Below, piece by piece: positions 1 through 10,492 of a stretch of 64,000 nucleotides of DNA. This stretch comes from Flavobacterium sp. Lineage in GTDB: Bacteria > Bacteroidota > Bacteroidia > Flavobacteriales > Flavobacteriaceae. The stretch is from contig NZ_JANXTI010000031.1 in the NCBI RefSeq assembly GCF_025352425.1, positions 117,505 to 181,504 of the forward strand, in the 5' to 3' direction. A program made the position numbers and the translations under genes. Under the pieces are notes generated by a model. It was not told where the DNA came from, searched no databases, and saw only the letters and a program-made list of their open reading frames with translations. Position 1 is the first letter of the stretch. Each line of letters opens with the position of its first letter.

Positions 1-143
1 CCGGATACACTCTCTTTTGAACCAGCATAAGCTGGATTCATCACACTCATATTGTACATATACTGTGTGTAATGCGGATCTTGCTGTGCTCTTAACTCTG
101 TAATCGCTAAAGCCAATATCGCAATGAAATATACTTTCTTCAT
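1..143 (-). CDS. PorP/SprF family type IX secretion membrane protein (partial, N-terminus only)
   Basis: Only the first 47 codons are in the window; the gene continues past the left edge. The start codon is at 143. The N-terminus is a short signal peptide (MKKVYFIAILALAI...) ending near LRAQ. It is followed by QDPHYTQYMYN and NPAYAGS, the hallmark opening of PorP/SprF outer-membrane proteins. Members of this family are usually encoded beside secreted proteins with a gliding-type C-terminal domain and help export or attach them. Here the gene lies 39 bases downstream of exactly such a protein on the same strand, so the two probably form an operon. The family call is firm; the specific partner is inferred from position. 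Confidence 0.85.
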   Translation of the reverse strand, partial: MKKVYFIAILALAITELRAQQDPHYTQYMYNMSVMNPAYAGSKESVS

Positions 144-182
144 TTTGTTTTGTTTTATTTTGAATGTAAATTATATATTATG

Positions 183-3100
183 TTATTGTGCTCTATTGAT
201 GTAAATCCATCCTGTTTTTGTATCACCATTATTTCTATCAATGATGAAATAATAAGTTCCATCAGGAAGTTCTTCACCTCCATCTGATTTTCCGCCCCAT
301 TCATTAACATAATTATTGCGTGAATAAACTTTCATTCCTAAACGGTTAAATATAGTTAATTTTTTAACATCAAAACCTGTTAAGTCAAAAGTGTCATTCA
401 AACCATCGTTATTAACTGAAATACCTTTTTGTATAATACAGAACACTGAATCTACATTGAAAGGAATTGACTGGGTAGAACAGCCATCCACAGTTATCGT
501 TACAGTATATTTTCCAACGACTGTTACTGTTAAACTTTGTGCATTTCCAACGATAGCCCCATTAGCATTTTGCCAAACATAACTTGCTGTTTCAGGAACA
601 AATGAACCATTAACCGGCGTAGCAGTTAATATATAATTCACACTTTGACATCCACCCGTAAGTTCAATAGTAACCGGAGCTATTATCATTATTTGTGTGC
701 TGTTAGTTCCAGCCACCTGACACGTTGCGGTATTGGCGGCAATTGCATAGGTAATTGTATAAGCTCCCGGCGTGCTGTTTGGAATATTTATTTCTCCAGT
801 TGTGCCATTAATTGCCAATCCTGTAGTTGAACTAAATGTTCCACCTGTTGTAAACCCTGTAGCTAATGTAGGTAATTGCAAAGCAACACTATCTGAAGAA
901 CAGAAAGGGGTGTCATAGCTAAACCCTGTTACCGGCGTAATTACAGGATTGATAACAATATCGAATGTATTAGTACCACCAACTAAGCAGGTAGCAGCAT
1001 TTGCATTTGATGTGTATGTTATTGTATAACTTCCAGCAGTACTTGTTGCCAAATCTATCACACCAGTTGAACCGTTAATTGACAATCCAGTTGTGGAGCT
1101 AAACGTTCCGCCAGTTGTAAAGCCGGCGGCTAAAGTTGGTGATAAAGTAGCCTGGGCATTTTGACAAATAGGAGTTGTATAACTAAATCCAAGGACAGGG
1201 TTTATAACAGGATTAATTACTATTGTAGCATCACTAAAACCTGCAGAAACACATGTTGTCGTATTGAAAGCAACGCTATATCTGATAGTATGTAATCCAG
1301 GTGTTGAATTAGCTAAATCTATCTCACCAGTAGAGGTACTAACAAATACTAATCCGGTAGTTGTAACTTCAGAATATGTTCCTCCAGTTGTAAACCCAGA
1401 AGCAGAAGTATTTGGCAATGGATTAGGCGTTGCATTCTGGCAAACGGGAGTTACATAAGTAAATGTGGTTACAGATGGAGTAGGATTCACAACATCTATA
1501 AATACATTTACAGGTGCGGAAAAACAACCAGTTGATGTGTCTTTAACCACTAAAACATGATTTCCAGGCGCTAAATTACTAAATATTATTCCAGATGTTG
1601 TTCCGGTTAGGAAAGGGCCATTGTCAATGCTATATTGATAATTAGAAACTGTATAAGAATAACTTCCTACATTGGTATAATCTTCCGGGTCTAAAGCTGT
1701 CCAATCAGCAGCATTCCAAGTTGTATTAGGAATTGTTGAAGTGTTTAATCTTCTATAGGTATAACCGGGCTGACCACTTGGAGTAAATGTCGAACCATCG
1801 GTAACACCCCATACATCAACTTCAACATCAGCTGATGTTGTCAACCTAATATTATCATTATTATTTACTCCACCACATCCTGCAAAAGTTTGATTCGGAA
1901 CAACACCAACGATATTTGAATCATTACTTACTTTAATTACATTGGTAGCATTATTAGCAATCGTTCCTGTTAAATTTAGGTTACAAGATAAATTTTCTGT
2001 GGTTGGAGGTGAACCCCATGTGTAGAATTTCAATTTGTAATTAGCTAAATTTACCGGTGCACCAGTTGCATTATATATTTCAACATAAGTTAAAGAACCA
2101 GCATTCGCATCGGTAACTTCAGAAATGAACAAATCAGAAACTGGTGAACCACCAACAGAAGCTGGTGAAGTGACACTAATTGATCCTGTTGGCGTTGTAC
2201 AAGTAGACTGCGTAACAGTATACGTTGGTGCCGGAACAGTATTTATTGTCACGTTAAATGATTTTTCTGTGATACAACCATTTGTTCCAACAGCGTATAT
2301 GTATACAGGTTGAGAACCGGTTAGTGGAATACTTATATCCAAAGGAGTTCCAACTCCACCAGCAGCAGCATAATAATCACCAACCGCTAATGCAGGTAAA
2401 GTAAATGTATCACAAGCAGTTACTGAAGGCTGTAAAACTATAGGGGAAGCCAATATTTCAACCTGAGTTTGAGTAGTATAAGCTACGCAACCACCCGTTG
2501 CCGGAATAGTATAAGTTACTGTGTAAACTCCAGCGGTACTGGCAACAGGTATAATTTCCCCTGTATTTTGATTCAGCAATAAACCAGCAGGTGTTGAAGA
2601 ATATGTTCCTCCGGGAGTACCCGTTCTTACAACACTTTGAGATGAAGTTATACTATTACAATATGTAGCTGCAGGATATGAAATAGTTGCACTTGCAGGC
2701 GCAGTTATAATAACAGTTCTTGTAGTTGTAATAAATGGTATTGTAGTACAAGGTCCACCAATAGTCGTTGCCGATGTACTAGTAACTACGTAAGGACCTG
2801 GAGTACTTGCCAATAAATCAATTGTTCCGGTAGCAGAATCAATAACTAATCCCGGAGTAGATGTATATACCCCTGCAGAAGCGCCAGGTGCTAGGACCGG
2901 AGTAGGATTAGCTGCATTTTGACAATAATAGGTAGAAGGATAATTAAATGTATTTATAGGGAAACAAGCTGTTGTCCCTCCTCCTGAATTGGTTTGAGTA
3001 AATGTTACGGTTCCCGCTTGATTTGAAAAGTTTGTTATCATAATAACATAAACCTCACATAACTGAGCATTAGGGATACACATAATTTCAGTCGGTGCTG

Positions 3101-6100
3101 CAGAATAACTACAAGCATGAAGAGTTCCATTACAACCTTGGGCAGGTGTTAAAGGCGGTTGTTGACCCGCAAGCGGATTCGCAGGAACTCCTGAACAAGC
3201 AGTACTTAAGTCTGTAAATGGTCCCCAAGCAACATAATCAACGTCTCGTGGAACCCCACCAGTATCAACTTGCGATATTAAATAACTCAATGGGCCTGCT
3301 TGATTTACCTGTAAAAAGAAGAATGCAGGATTAGGGGAAGTGAATAAGCATCCTATTTGACCCAAACTAGGGACATTGGTTGAATTTGCGTATGTAACGG
3401 TCTGACCAGTACAAAATGCCGGTGCTTCTGTACAAGGTAATGTTCCTATACACAAATCAAAGTTTGTAAATACAGGAACTGTGCTTGTTGAAAAAACTCT
3501 GATATAGTAAGTTGTTCCGGGAACTAAGTTTGCTCCTGAATTACAGCCAACTTGCGTTAAGCCACCACAACTACCTTGGTAAATAGCATAACTCAAAGCT
3601 GTAGCAGGAATAACGTTATTAAACGAAATTATATGAGTAACAGAAGTAGCGGTAAATGTAAACCATACGTCATCATTAGCAGCACCCGCGCCTCCACAAG
3701 TTGTAGTCGGAAGTGATGCTGTTGCTCCTGATAAGGTACCATGAGTTGTTTGAACGCAGTTTAAATTTTGATTAACTATAGCAAATATTGCATTCGCACA
3801 CTCATCATTAACAGGCAATGCTGCAAAATTAAAGGCTGACCATTCACTCGTATCTGTTGGAGAGCAAATTGCTCTAACATAAAACACGTATGCTGTTCCT
3901 GCTGATAAACCATTTGCAGTGTATGGACTTGTTGCCGGAATACCGTTTCCTGTTGGAACTGGTGAACCTGCCGGCAATACAAGTATTTCCCAAGCTGTTG
4001 CTGTTGAACCATCAGGATTCGGTAACTGAGTCCAGTTCAATACAGCAGATGTTTGAGTTATGTTAGTTGCTGAAAGTAAGGTTGGTCTTGCACAGGTTGG
4101 AGCGGGAGAACAAGTTACATTTGCAACCCATCCAGGATTGTTTACTGAGCCATCGCTTCTGAAAACAAAAGTTAAACAGCCCTCAGGAGAGGTAGAAGTA
4201 AATGGACCAGGAATAGTTGTACCCCAATATGACCCTGGAATACCACCAGGCACGTTTGCTGGAGGATTTGCAGTTGCGATTTGAGTCGAAGGATTAACTG
4301 TATTTCCGTCATAAACATACAGACCATCCCAGTTTGCTTCCGTATTAAAAGCGGTAAAGGTTACTGTTACTATTTCACCGGGAGTTGTTGGACAAATAAT
4401 TGTGGTAACATTCGAATTGTTATTGTAATTTGCTGTAGGTCCTCCTTCATCGGTAAAAGTACCACCGCAAACAGGTGGAGCTACCAGCGTAGTGACTGTT
4501 CTTGGTCCGCCCCAAGTACTACTGTCTGTTGTACTACAAACTGCTCTGATATATATATCATAACATGTTGCAGGGGTTAACCCTGTAAGGGTGAAAGGAT
4601 TTGTTGAGACATTCACAAAACCTGTTGAAGCAGCAGTTGGAGCTGGTGAACCACAAGGTAAAGCTAAAACTTGCCAAGCTGATGCGACAGTGGTATCAGG
4701 ATTAACAGGTTGTGTCCAGTTCAATATAACAGAATTATGAGTAAGCGTATTAGATGTAATTGCCGCGGGAGTTCTACAAGTGGGCGGCGGAGCGCACGTT
4801 ACATTTGAAACCCATCCAGGATTATTAATTGAGGCATCACTTCTAAATCTGAAAGTTAAGCAGCCATCCGCACTTGTTGAAGTGAAAGGGCCAGGAATTG
4901 TTGTTCCCCAATATGATCCTGCCAATGCTCCGGGTACATTTCCAGCTGGATTTGTACTTGCAATTTGTGGTGCTGTAATTGAGTTTCCATCAAAAACATA
5001 TAAGCCATCATAAGTTGCTTCCGTATTAAACGATGTGAAAGTTACCGTTACAACATCACCTGTATTTATAGGACAAATAGTTACAGTTGAATCTGAAGTA
5101 TTCGGATAATTTGCAGCCGCACCACCAGCATCAACAAAATTGCCGCCACAAACAGGCGGTGCAACTTGAGTTGTTACGGTTGTTGGTCCTCCCCAAGTAC
5201 TACTATCAGTTGGACTACAAACCGCTCTTATATATATATTATAACATGTTGCAGAACTTAAACCGGTAAGGGTAAATGGATTAGTAGAGGCACTTACAAA
5301 ACCTGTCGACGCAGCAGTTGGCGCAGGGGAAGCACATGGTAAGGCTAAAACTTCCCAGGCTGATGCAACAGTTGTATCAGGATTTGCAGGTTGTGTCCAG
5401 TTTAATATGACTGAACTCGAAGTAACAGTATTATTAGTTATTGCCGTTGGAGCTATACAAGTCGGTGGCGGACCACAGGTTACATTGGAAACCCATCCAG
5501 GATTGTTCACTGAGGCATCACTTCTAAATCTAAAAGTCAGACAACCGTCAGGACTTGTAGAGGTAAAAGGGCCAGGAATTGTTGTTCCCCAATAAGAACC
5601 AGCTAGACCGCCTGGTACATTTCCGGCCGGATTTGCACTTGCGATTTGCGGAGCTGAGATTGAATTACCATTAAATACATATAAGCCATCCCAGGTTGCT
5701 TCAGTATTAAATGAAGTAAAAGTCACTGTTACGATATCTCCAGTATTTACGGGACATATAGTCACCGTTGAATCTGAATTGTTCGCATAATTGGTTGTTG
5801 GACCAGCAGCATCCACAAAATTTCCACCACAAACAGGCGGCGCAATTTGAGTTGTTATTGTTGCAGGACCAGTCCAAGTACTATAGTCTATTACACTACA
5901 AGATGCTCTTACATATATATCATAACACGTTGTAGGCGATAATCCAGTAAGAGTAAAAGGATTGTTAGAAGTTGTCACAAACCCTGTTGAAGAACCAGTT
6001 GGAGCAGGCGAACCACAAGGTAGAGCTAAAACATGCCAAGAAGTTGCAACAGTTGTATCAGGATTTGCAGGTTGTATCCAGTTTAACACAACTGAAGTAG

Positions 6101-8018
6101 ATAAAACACTACTTGTTGTTAGTGTTGTTGGATTTCTACAAACAGGAGGAGCACCACATGTGATATTACTTACCCATCCCGCTGCAGTAGTCGTAGCATC
6201 TGAGGTAAACACAAATGTTAAACATCCACTAGCAGCAGAAGATGTAAATGAAGGAGGCAAAGCCGTTCCGGATAAGTTGGCCAAAAGAGGTGCGGTTGCA
6301 TCATTTCCATCATATATTTTTAAAAAGTCAGTACCAGCTTGTGTATTGAATGAAGTAAACGTTACAGTTACAACATCTCCCGTGTTTACAGGACAGATAG
6401 TAGTTGTTTGATTAGCATTACTAGGATAATTAGCAGCTAATCCACCAGTATCCACAAAATTACCTCCACAAACAGGTGGTGAAAGCTGCGTTGTAAATGT
6501 TGTCGGACCTGCCCATGTACTGCTGTCAGTAACGCTACAAACCGCTCTTATATATACATCATAACATGTTGCAGATGTTAATCCCGTGAGCGTGTAAGGA
6601 TTGGCAGAAGTATTAATAAATCCTGTTGAACTGGCATTCGGAGCAACAGAACCACAAGGCAAAGCCAAAACTTGCCATGCCGATGCAACACTTGTATCAG
6701 GATTTGCGGGCTGTGTCCAGGTTAATGTTGCTGAGTTGGAAGTCACAGCACTTGGAATTATCGCGGTAGGCTTTCTACAAGTTGGTGGCGGAGCACAAGT
6801 TACATTACTTGCCCAGCCTGCAGCATTAGTTGTGGCATTTGAGGTAAACACAAAAGTTAAGCATCCTGAAGTTGAGGAAGCCGTATACGCAGGAGGTAAA
6901 GCTGTCCCAGAAAGTGTAGCTAATAATGGTGCAGTTGCACTATTACCATCATATACTTTTAAAAGGTCAACACCATTTTCCGTATTAAACGACGTAAAAG
7001 TTACAGTAACTAAATCGCCCGGATTTGTGGGGCAGATAGTTGTTGTGATGTTGGCGTTATTGGCATAATTTGCACTAACACCACCTGAATCAACAAAGTT
7101 ACCACCACAAATTGGAGGCGCTACATTGGTTGTAAAGTTGGTGGAAGCCACAGACCATGGACTCGAGATTCCGGTTGTACACACTGCTCTGACCTGATAT
7201 GAATATGTTGTATTTGGCGATAATCCAGTAGCAACAAATGGCAAGGCACCCGTATATAGAGGATATGTAATGGGAGAACCTACAGATGGAGTAACAATTA
7301 TTTCCCAACCGTTCACTGTCCCATTAGGATTTGTCCAATTTAAAGTAGCACTATTTGAAGTTATTGTACTAGATGGTAATGTAGTTGGAGTTAAACACGC
7401 AGCATCAATGCTTACATCATCCACTAACCATCGGTCACCACCCAGATTTCCATCGGGCTGTGTATATACTTTCACAAAAGCAACATTAACAGTCAGACCG
7501 GCAAAGCCGCTCAGGTCGACAGTCTTTTCAGTATAGATATTAAAATTAGAAGTTGGTATAATTAAGTCATCCTCTGTCCATTGTTGCACTAGTGAATATG
7601 CGGAAGGATTAGTTTGCGACCCAGAAGGTGCTATTTTTATTTGATAAATTGTCCCCTGGTTTCCGCTGGTAAACATTCTTGTGTAAAAATGCAATACACC
7701 ATTAGTTGGAATTAGCACAGTCGGAGTTGCTAAATATTCTTCGGAAGTATTTCCGGCATCAATATTTTCCCGGTTAACATATGCCGCGTTAGCGCCTTGG
7801 TAAACAGTCGGAGGAGTTGTTACGGCACTATTAATGCCCCAACGCACACTTGACCCTACACCATTATCAAATACAGCCCAGTTTCCTGTTCCTAAAGTCC
7901 AGTTTGTTGAAGGAGGCGTGTCAGGACCTGTAGTGTTCTCAAAACCTTCTAAAGCCATCTGAGAATAACCGCTTAAAGAAATGAATAAAAACAGTAATAG
8001 TAAAGTAAATTTTTTCAT
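183..8018 (-). CDS. Giant T9SS-secreted adhesin-like protein with CUB-like/Fn3 repeats, lamin-tail domain and gliding-type C-terminal domain
   Basis: A 2611-residue exported protein. Residues 1-20 are a signal peptide. About 21-207 resemble a choice-of-anchor J/MAM-like module (ALEGFEN, YLATP). Then come five alternating fibronectin-III-like and CUB-like units (CUB starts marked by CGG.F.D near residues 303, 516, 729, 956 and 1184) and a sixth Fn3 near 1308. About 1406-1700 is a Cys-rich region beginning NDECANA. About 1963-2116 is a lamin-tail-like domain (LFISEV...YVEIYNATG). Three Ig-like repeats (GFTTGGT, STTGL) lie near 2180-2458. The last ~85 residues (NNDGLNDTF, LTIFNRLGMKVY, LPDGTYYFII) match the gliding motility-associated CTD recognised by the T9SS. 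Likely role is surface adhesion; the ligand is unknown. A TAnnTTTG box reads on minus at 8073-8066. Confidence 0.9.
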   Translation of the reverse strand: MKKFTLLLLFLFISLSGYSQMALEGFENTTGPDTPPSTNWTLGTGNWAVFDNGVGSSVRWGINSAVTTPPTVYQGANAAYVNRENIDAGNTSEEYLATPTVLIPTNGVLHFYTRMFTSGNQGTIYQIKIAPSGSQTNPSAYSLVQQWTEDDLIIPTSNFNIYTEKTVDLSGFAGLTVNVAFVKVYTQPDGNLGGDRWLVDDVSIDAACLTPTTLPSSTITSNSATLNWTNPNGTVNGWEIIVTPSVGSPITYPLYTGALPFVATGLSPNTTYSYQVRAVCTTGISSPWSVASTNFTTNVAPPICGGNFVDSGGVSANYANNANITTTICPTNPGDLVTVTFTSFNTENGVDLLKVYDGNSATAPLLATLSGTALPPAYTASSTSGCLTFVFTSNATTNAAGWASNVTCAPPPTCRKPTAIIPSAVTSNSATLTWTQPANPDTSVASAWQVLALPCGSVAPNASSTGFINTSANPYTLTGLTSATCYDVYIRAVCSVTDSSTWAGPTTFTTQLSPPVCGGNFVDTGGLAANYPSNANQTTTICPVNTGDVVTVTFTSFNTQAGTDFLKIYDGNDATAPLLANLSGTALPPSFTSSAASGCLTFVFTSDATTTAAGWVSNITCGAPPVCRNPTTLTTSSVLSTSVVLNWIQPANPDTTVATSWHVLALPCGSPAPTGSSTGFVTTSNNPFTLTGLSPTTCYDIYVRASCSVIDYSTWTGPATITTQIAPPVCGGNFVDAAGPTTNYANNSDSTVTICPVNTGDIVTVTFTSFNTEATWDGLYVFNGNSISAPQIASANPAGNVPGGLAGSYWGTTIPGPFTSTSPDGCLTFRFRSDASVNNPGWVSNVTCGPPPTCIAPTAITNNTVTSSSVILNWTQPANPDTTVASAWEVLALPCASPAPTAASTGFVSASTNPFTLTGLSSATCYNIYIRAVCSPTDSSTWGGPTTVTTQVAPPVCGGNFVDAGGAAANYPNTSDSTVTICPINTGDVVTVTFTSFNTEATYDGLYVFDGNSITAPQIASTNPAGNVPGALAGSYWGTTIPGPFTSTSADGCLTFRFRSDASINNPGWVSNVTCAPPPTCRTPAAITSNTLTHNSVILNWTQPVNPDTTVASAWQVLALPCGSPAPTAASTGFVNVSTNPFTLTGLTPATCYDIYIRAVCSTTDSSTWGGPRTVTTLVAPPVCGGTFTDEGGPTANYNNNSNVTTIICPTTPGEIVTVTFTAFNTEANWDGLYVYDGNTVNPSTQIATANPPANVPGGIPGSYWGTTIPGPFTSTSPEGCLTFVFRSDGSVNNPGWVANVTCSPAPTCARPTLLSATNITQTSAVLNWTQLPNPDGSTATAWEILVLPAGSPVPTGNGIPATSPYTANGLSAGTAYVFYVRAICSPTDTSEWSAFNFAALPVNDECANAIFAIVNQNLNCVQTTHGTLSGATASLPTTTCGGAGAANDDVWFTFTATSVTHIISFNNVIPATALSYAIYQGSCGGLTQVGCNSGANLVPGTTYYIRVFSTSTVPVFTNFDLCIGTLPCTEAPAFCTGQTVTYANSTNVPSLGQIGCLFTSPNPAFFFLQVNQAGPLSYLISQVDTGGVPRDVDYVAWGPFTDLSTACSGVPANPLAGQQPPLTPAQGCNGTLHACSYSAAPTEIMCIPNAQLCEVYVIMITNFSNQAGTVTFTQTNSGGGTTACFPINTFNYPSTYYCQNAANPTPVLAPGASAGVYTSTPGLVIDSATGTIDLLASTPGPYVVTSTSATTIGGPCTTIPFITTTRTVIITAPASATISYPAATYCNSITSSQSVVRTGTPGGTYSSTPAGLLLNQNTGEIIPVASTAGVYTVTYTIPATGGCVAYTTQTQVEILASPIVLQPSVTACDTFTLPALAVGDYYAAAGGVGTPLDISIPLTGSQPVYIYAVGTNGCITEKSFNVTINTVPAPTYTVTQSTCTTPTGSISVTSPASVGGSPVSDLFISEVTDANAGSLTYVEIYNATGAPVNLANYKLKFYTWGSPPTTENLSCNLNLTGTIANNATNVIKVSNDSNIVGVVPNQTFAGCGGVNNNDNIRLTTSADVEVDVWGVTDGSTFTPSGQPGYTYRRLNTSTIPNTTWNAADWTALDPEDYTNVGSYSYTVSNYQYSIDNGPFLTGTTSGIIFSNLAPGNHVLVVKDTSTGCFSAPVNVFIDVVNPTPSVTTFTYVTPVCQNATPNPLPNTSASGFTTGGTYSEVTTTGLVFVSTSTGEIDLANSTPGLHTIRYSVAFNTTTCVSAGFSDATIVINPVINPVLGFSYTTPICQNAQATLSPTLAAGFTTGGTFSSTTGLSINGSTGVIDLATSTAGSYTITYTSNANAATCLVGGTNTFDIVINPVITPVTGFSYDTPFCSSDSVALQLPTLATGFTTGGTFSSTTGLAINGTTGEINIPNSTPGAYTITYAIAANTATCQVAGTNSTQIMIIAPVTIELTGGCQSVNYILTATPVNGSFVPETASYVWQNANGAIVGNAQSLTVTVVGKYTVTITVDGCSTQSIPFNVDSVFCIIQKGISVNNDGLNDTFDLTGFDVKKLTIFNRLGMKVYSRNNYVNEWGGKSDGGEELPDGTYYFIIDRNNGDTKTGWIYINRAQ
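4464..7120 (-). repeat. Internal DNA-level repeats encoding Fn3/CUB-like units
   Basis: Within the giant adhesin gene, sequences around the 'ccaccacaaacaggcgg' motif recur near 7105, 6464, 5824, 5141 and 4464, giving a period of about 640 bases for the first units and about 680 for the later ones. The period change reflects two CUB-like versions: a short one (LLKVYDGN) in the first two units and a longer one (DGLYV.DGN, PGPFTSTS) in the last three. Near-identical stretches of tens of bases suggest recent duplication or ongoing recombination between units. Confidence 0.8.
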
Positions 8019-8214
8019 AAATGAAAATTTAGTTGTTGTTATATTTAATGAAGAAAATTGAAGCCCAAATTTAATAAAATTTATGAATTATTTAAGAATT
8101 GTTTCTAAAAAAGCGCACATTTAACAAAAACCCTTAAAGCAATCATAAGAATCGTTGGTAATTATGTGATAAATTAATTCTCAAATGTCTAATTTTGCCA
8201 AAGAATCGAAAAAA

Positions 8215-9438
8215 ATGTTAGAAAAAGAAGTTATAAATTTTGAAAGAACCGTAATTGTTGGAATAGTTACGCAAAATCAAAGCGAAGAAAAGTTAACAGA
8301 ATATTTAGACGAGCTAGAATTTTTAACCTATACTGCTGGTGGAGAAGTTATTAAAAGATTTTCCCAAAAATTAGAGAAGCCGAATCCCAAGACCTTTTTA
8401 GGAACAGGTAAAATGGATGAAATTAGTTTGTACATCAAAGAAAAAAATATTTCTACTGTAATTTTTGATGATGAATTGTCTCCATCCCAACAAAAAAATA
8501 TTTCTAAAATACTTGATTGCAAGGTTCTTGACAGAACAAATTTGATTCTGGATATTTTTGCTCAAAGAGCAGAAACTTCTTATGCAAGAACACAAGTAGA
8601 GTTGGCACAGTGTCAATATTTATTGCCAAGACTTTCCGGAATGTGGACACACTTGGAACGCCAAAAAGGTGGAATTGGTCTTCGTGGCCCTGGGGAAACA
8701 GAAATTGAAACCGATAGAAGGATTGTTAGGGATAGAATTGCGTTATTAAAGGAAAAAATAAAAACCATTGACAAACAAATGTCTGTACAAAGAGGCAATC
8801 GGGGCGCAATGGTTAGAGTTGCTTTGGTGGGATATACCAATGTTGGGAAATCAACGTTGATGAATGTAATTAGCAAAAGTGAAGTGTTTGTTGAAAATAA
8901 ATTATTCGCTACGTTAGATACAACAGTTCGAAAAGTGGTTATTAAAAACCTGCCTTTTTTGCTTTCAGACACCGTGGGATTTATAAGAAAATTACCAACT
9001 CAATTGGTAGATTCATTTAAAAGCACGCTTGATGAAGTTCGTGAAGCTGATTTATTACTGCATGTTGTTGATATTTCTCATCCCGATTTTGAAGAACATA
9101 TTAGTTCAGTAAATCAGATTTTGCAGGATATAAAAAGCAACGATAAACCTACGATAATGGTTTTTAATAAGATAGACGCTTTTAAAAATCAAGAAATCGA
9201 AAATGACGATTTAATTACCGAAAAGACAGCAAAGCATTATACCTTAGAAGAATGGAAGTTGACCTGGATGAGTAATGTAGGAAAAAAAAACACCTTATTT
9301 ATTTCAGCAACCAATAAAGAGAATTTTGAAGAATTCAGAGAAAAAATATACGAATCAGTTAGAAAAGTACACATTACAAGATTCCCATATAACAAATTCC
9401 TGTATCCGGATTATAAAGATGCTGTTGAAAAAGAATAA
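8215..9438 (+). CDS. hflX: GTPase HflX
   Basis: Ribosome-associated GTPase of the Obg-HflX class, which binds 50S subunits and helps rescue or split stalled ribosomes. The N-terminal HflX domain is followed by the glycine-rich linker GGIGLRGPGETEIE and a G domain: G1 GYTNVGKST, G3 DTVGF, G4 NKID. An in-frame ATG at 8185 would add ten residues. A TAnnTTTG promoter-like box (TAATTTTG, 8190-8197) lies inside that extension, so the ATG at 8215 (MLEKEVINFERT) is preferred; this choice is inference. The gene converges on the following minus-strand gene with an 11-base gap. Confidence 0.93.
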   Translation: MLEKEVINFERTVIVGIVTQNQSEEKLTEYLDELEFLTYTAGGEVIKRFSQKLEKPNPKTFLGTGKMDEISLYIKEKNISTVIFDDELSPSQQKNISKILDCKVLDRTNLILDIFAQRAETSYARTQVELAQCQYLLPRLSGMWTHLERQKGGIGLRGPGETEIETDRRIVRDRIALLKEKIKTIDKQMSVQRGNRGAMVRVALVGYTNVGKSTLMNVISKSEVFVENKLFATLDTTVRKVVIKNLPFLLSDTVGFIRKLPTQLVDSFKSTLDEVREADLLLHVVDISHPDFEEHISSVNQILQDIKSNDKPTIMVFNKIDAFKNQEIENDDLITEKTAKHYTLEEWKLTWMSNVGKKNTLFISATNKENFEEFREKIYESVRKVHITRFPYNKFLYPDYKDAVEKE

Positions 9439-9449
9439 CCTTTAATTTT

Positions 9450-10229
9450 CTATTGCAGGTAATAAATATACCCAAAATTGAACCAAACATTCCAGTCGTT
9501 TGCCCTATTCTCAGGATATCTGGTAGGGTCAGGATTTAAACCGTCAACCCAATTTGAAAAGTAATATTGCAATCTAAAATCAACCATCAAATCTGATAAC
9601 GCGGTTAATTTGTATCTGCAACCAACGCTGGAAACGATAGACCAAACGGTTCCGCCTTGATTTGTGTATCCATCCTGATACTTGACTGGTAATGTAAATG
9701 GACCTATTGGACCAAGTGTTGACCAAGCCTTAGGCTGATAAAAACTAAATTGCCCACCTAAACTGATAAAGGGCGCAAACGAACCTAAAGTGGCTGTAAA
9801 TTCCCTAACACTTAACGGAAAAAACTCCAACTGCATGCCAATATTGGTCACAGCGGTGCTTCCTCTCATTGCTCGTAATTGATCTGCAATTTGCCCTGTC
9901 CTGCTTGGGTCTACATATTTTCCAAAATGTTGTAATTCTGTTTTATTGTAGGAAAGCTCACTTCTTAACTTGAAATGATCATTAAAGTAAGTCTCCGGAG
10001 TATAACAATTACATTCAGCTCGGTAGGAGAAATTCAAATAATGAATAATCCCTATAGCATACCCCGTATTTCCCGCATTAGTAGAAAAATCGTGACGTTC
10101 ACCGTAATCTGATTGAAAAGCAACTGGTCCAAGTATAGCGCCAATTTCATGGGAAAATCCAAACTGAGCATTTACGCTGTTTGATAATCCAAATAACAAT
10201 AGTAAGGTTATGATAAAATTTTTGGGCAT
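9450..10229 (-). CDS. Exported protein of a flavobacterial family (THC0290_0291-like)
   Basis: A 260-residue protein with a signal peptide (MPKNFIITLLLLFGLSNSVNAQ region) and a mature part rich in aromatic, strand-like segments ending in FNFGYIYYLQ. That suggests an outer-membrane beta-barrel or porin-like fold. I recognise FSHEIGAILGPVAFQSDYGE and CNCYTPETYFNDHFKLR as typical of a family of unknown function common in Flavobacteriia. Alternative starts exist at 10235 (ATG) and 10259 (TTG). A TAnnTTTG box on the minus strand (TATATTTG, 10264-10257) overlaps the TTG, which argues for the downstream ATG. No catalytic motif is visible. Confidence 0.7.
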   Translation of the reverse strand: MPKNFIITLLLLFGLSNSVNAQFGFSHEIGAILGPVAFQSDYGERHDFSTNAGNTGYAIGIIHYLNFSYRAECNCYTPETYFNDHFKLRSELSYNKTELQHFGKYVDPSRTGQIADQLRAMRGSTAVTNIGMQLEFFPLSVREFTATLGSFAPFISLGGQFSFYQPKAWSTLGPIGPFTLPVKYQDGYTNQGGTVWSIVSSVGCRYKLTALSDLMVDFRLQYYFSNWVDGLNPDPTRYPENRANDWNVWFNFGYIYYLQ

Positions 10230-10437
10230 TTGCATTCTAATTTGTTCAAATCTCGACAAATATATAAAAACATAATCAGTTATAAAATAAAATAAAAAAT
10301 ACTTGGCTTATATACGAAAAAATAAAGAAGAAGTTTTAAACGCCATAGGTTTAATTGATTTTCTCCAGTTTTCTTATCATATCCATAAAAACTATGATAA
10401 TTAAGAAAAATATATTCGGCTGTTTTTGAATAAAATG

Positions 10438-10445
10438 TATATTTG
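10438..10445 (+). promoter_or_regulatory. -7 promoter box (TATATTTG) for gdhA
   Basis: TATATTTG fits the Bacteroidota -7 consensus TAnnTTTG and lies 47 bases before the gdhA ATG. No TTG sits at the ideal 17-23-base spacing upstream, so the -33 half is weak. The rest of 10260-10492 shows nothing else convincing. Confidence 0.5.
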
Positions 10446-10492
10446 TCCGATTTTACGAAATCGATTTCTTAAAAATATAAATAGTATAATTT

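Noticed and set aside
5962..7068. Long plus-strand open frames opposite the giant adhesin gene
   Set aside because: They are antisense shadows of the repeated Fn3/CUB coding sequence and recur with its period.
8185..8214. Upstream ATG of hflX
   Set aside because: A TAnnTTTG box lies within the extension and the family-typical start is at 8215. Not excluded.
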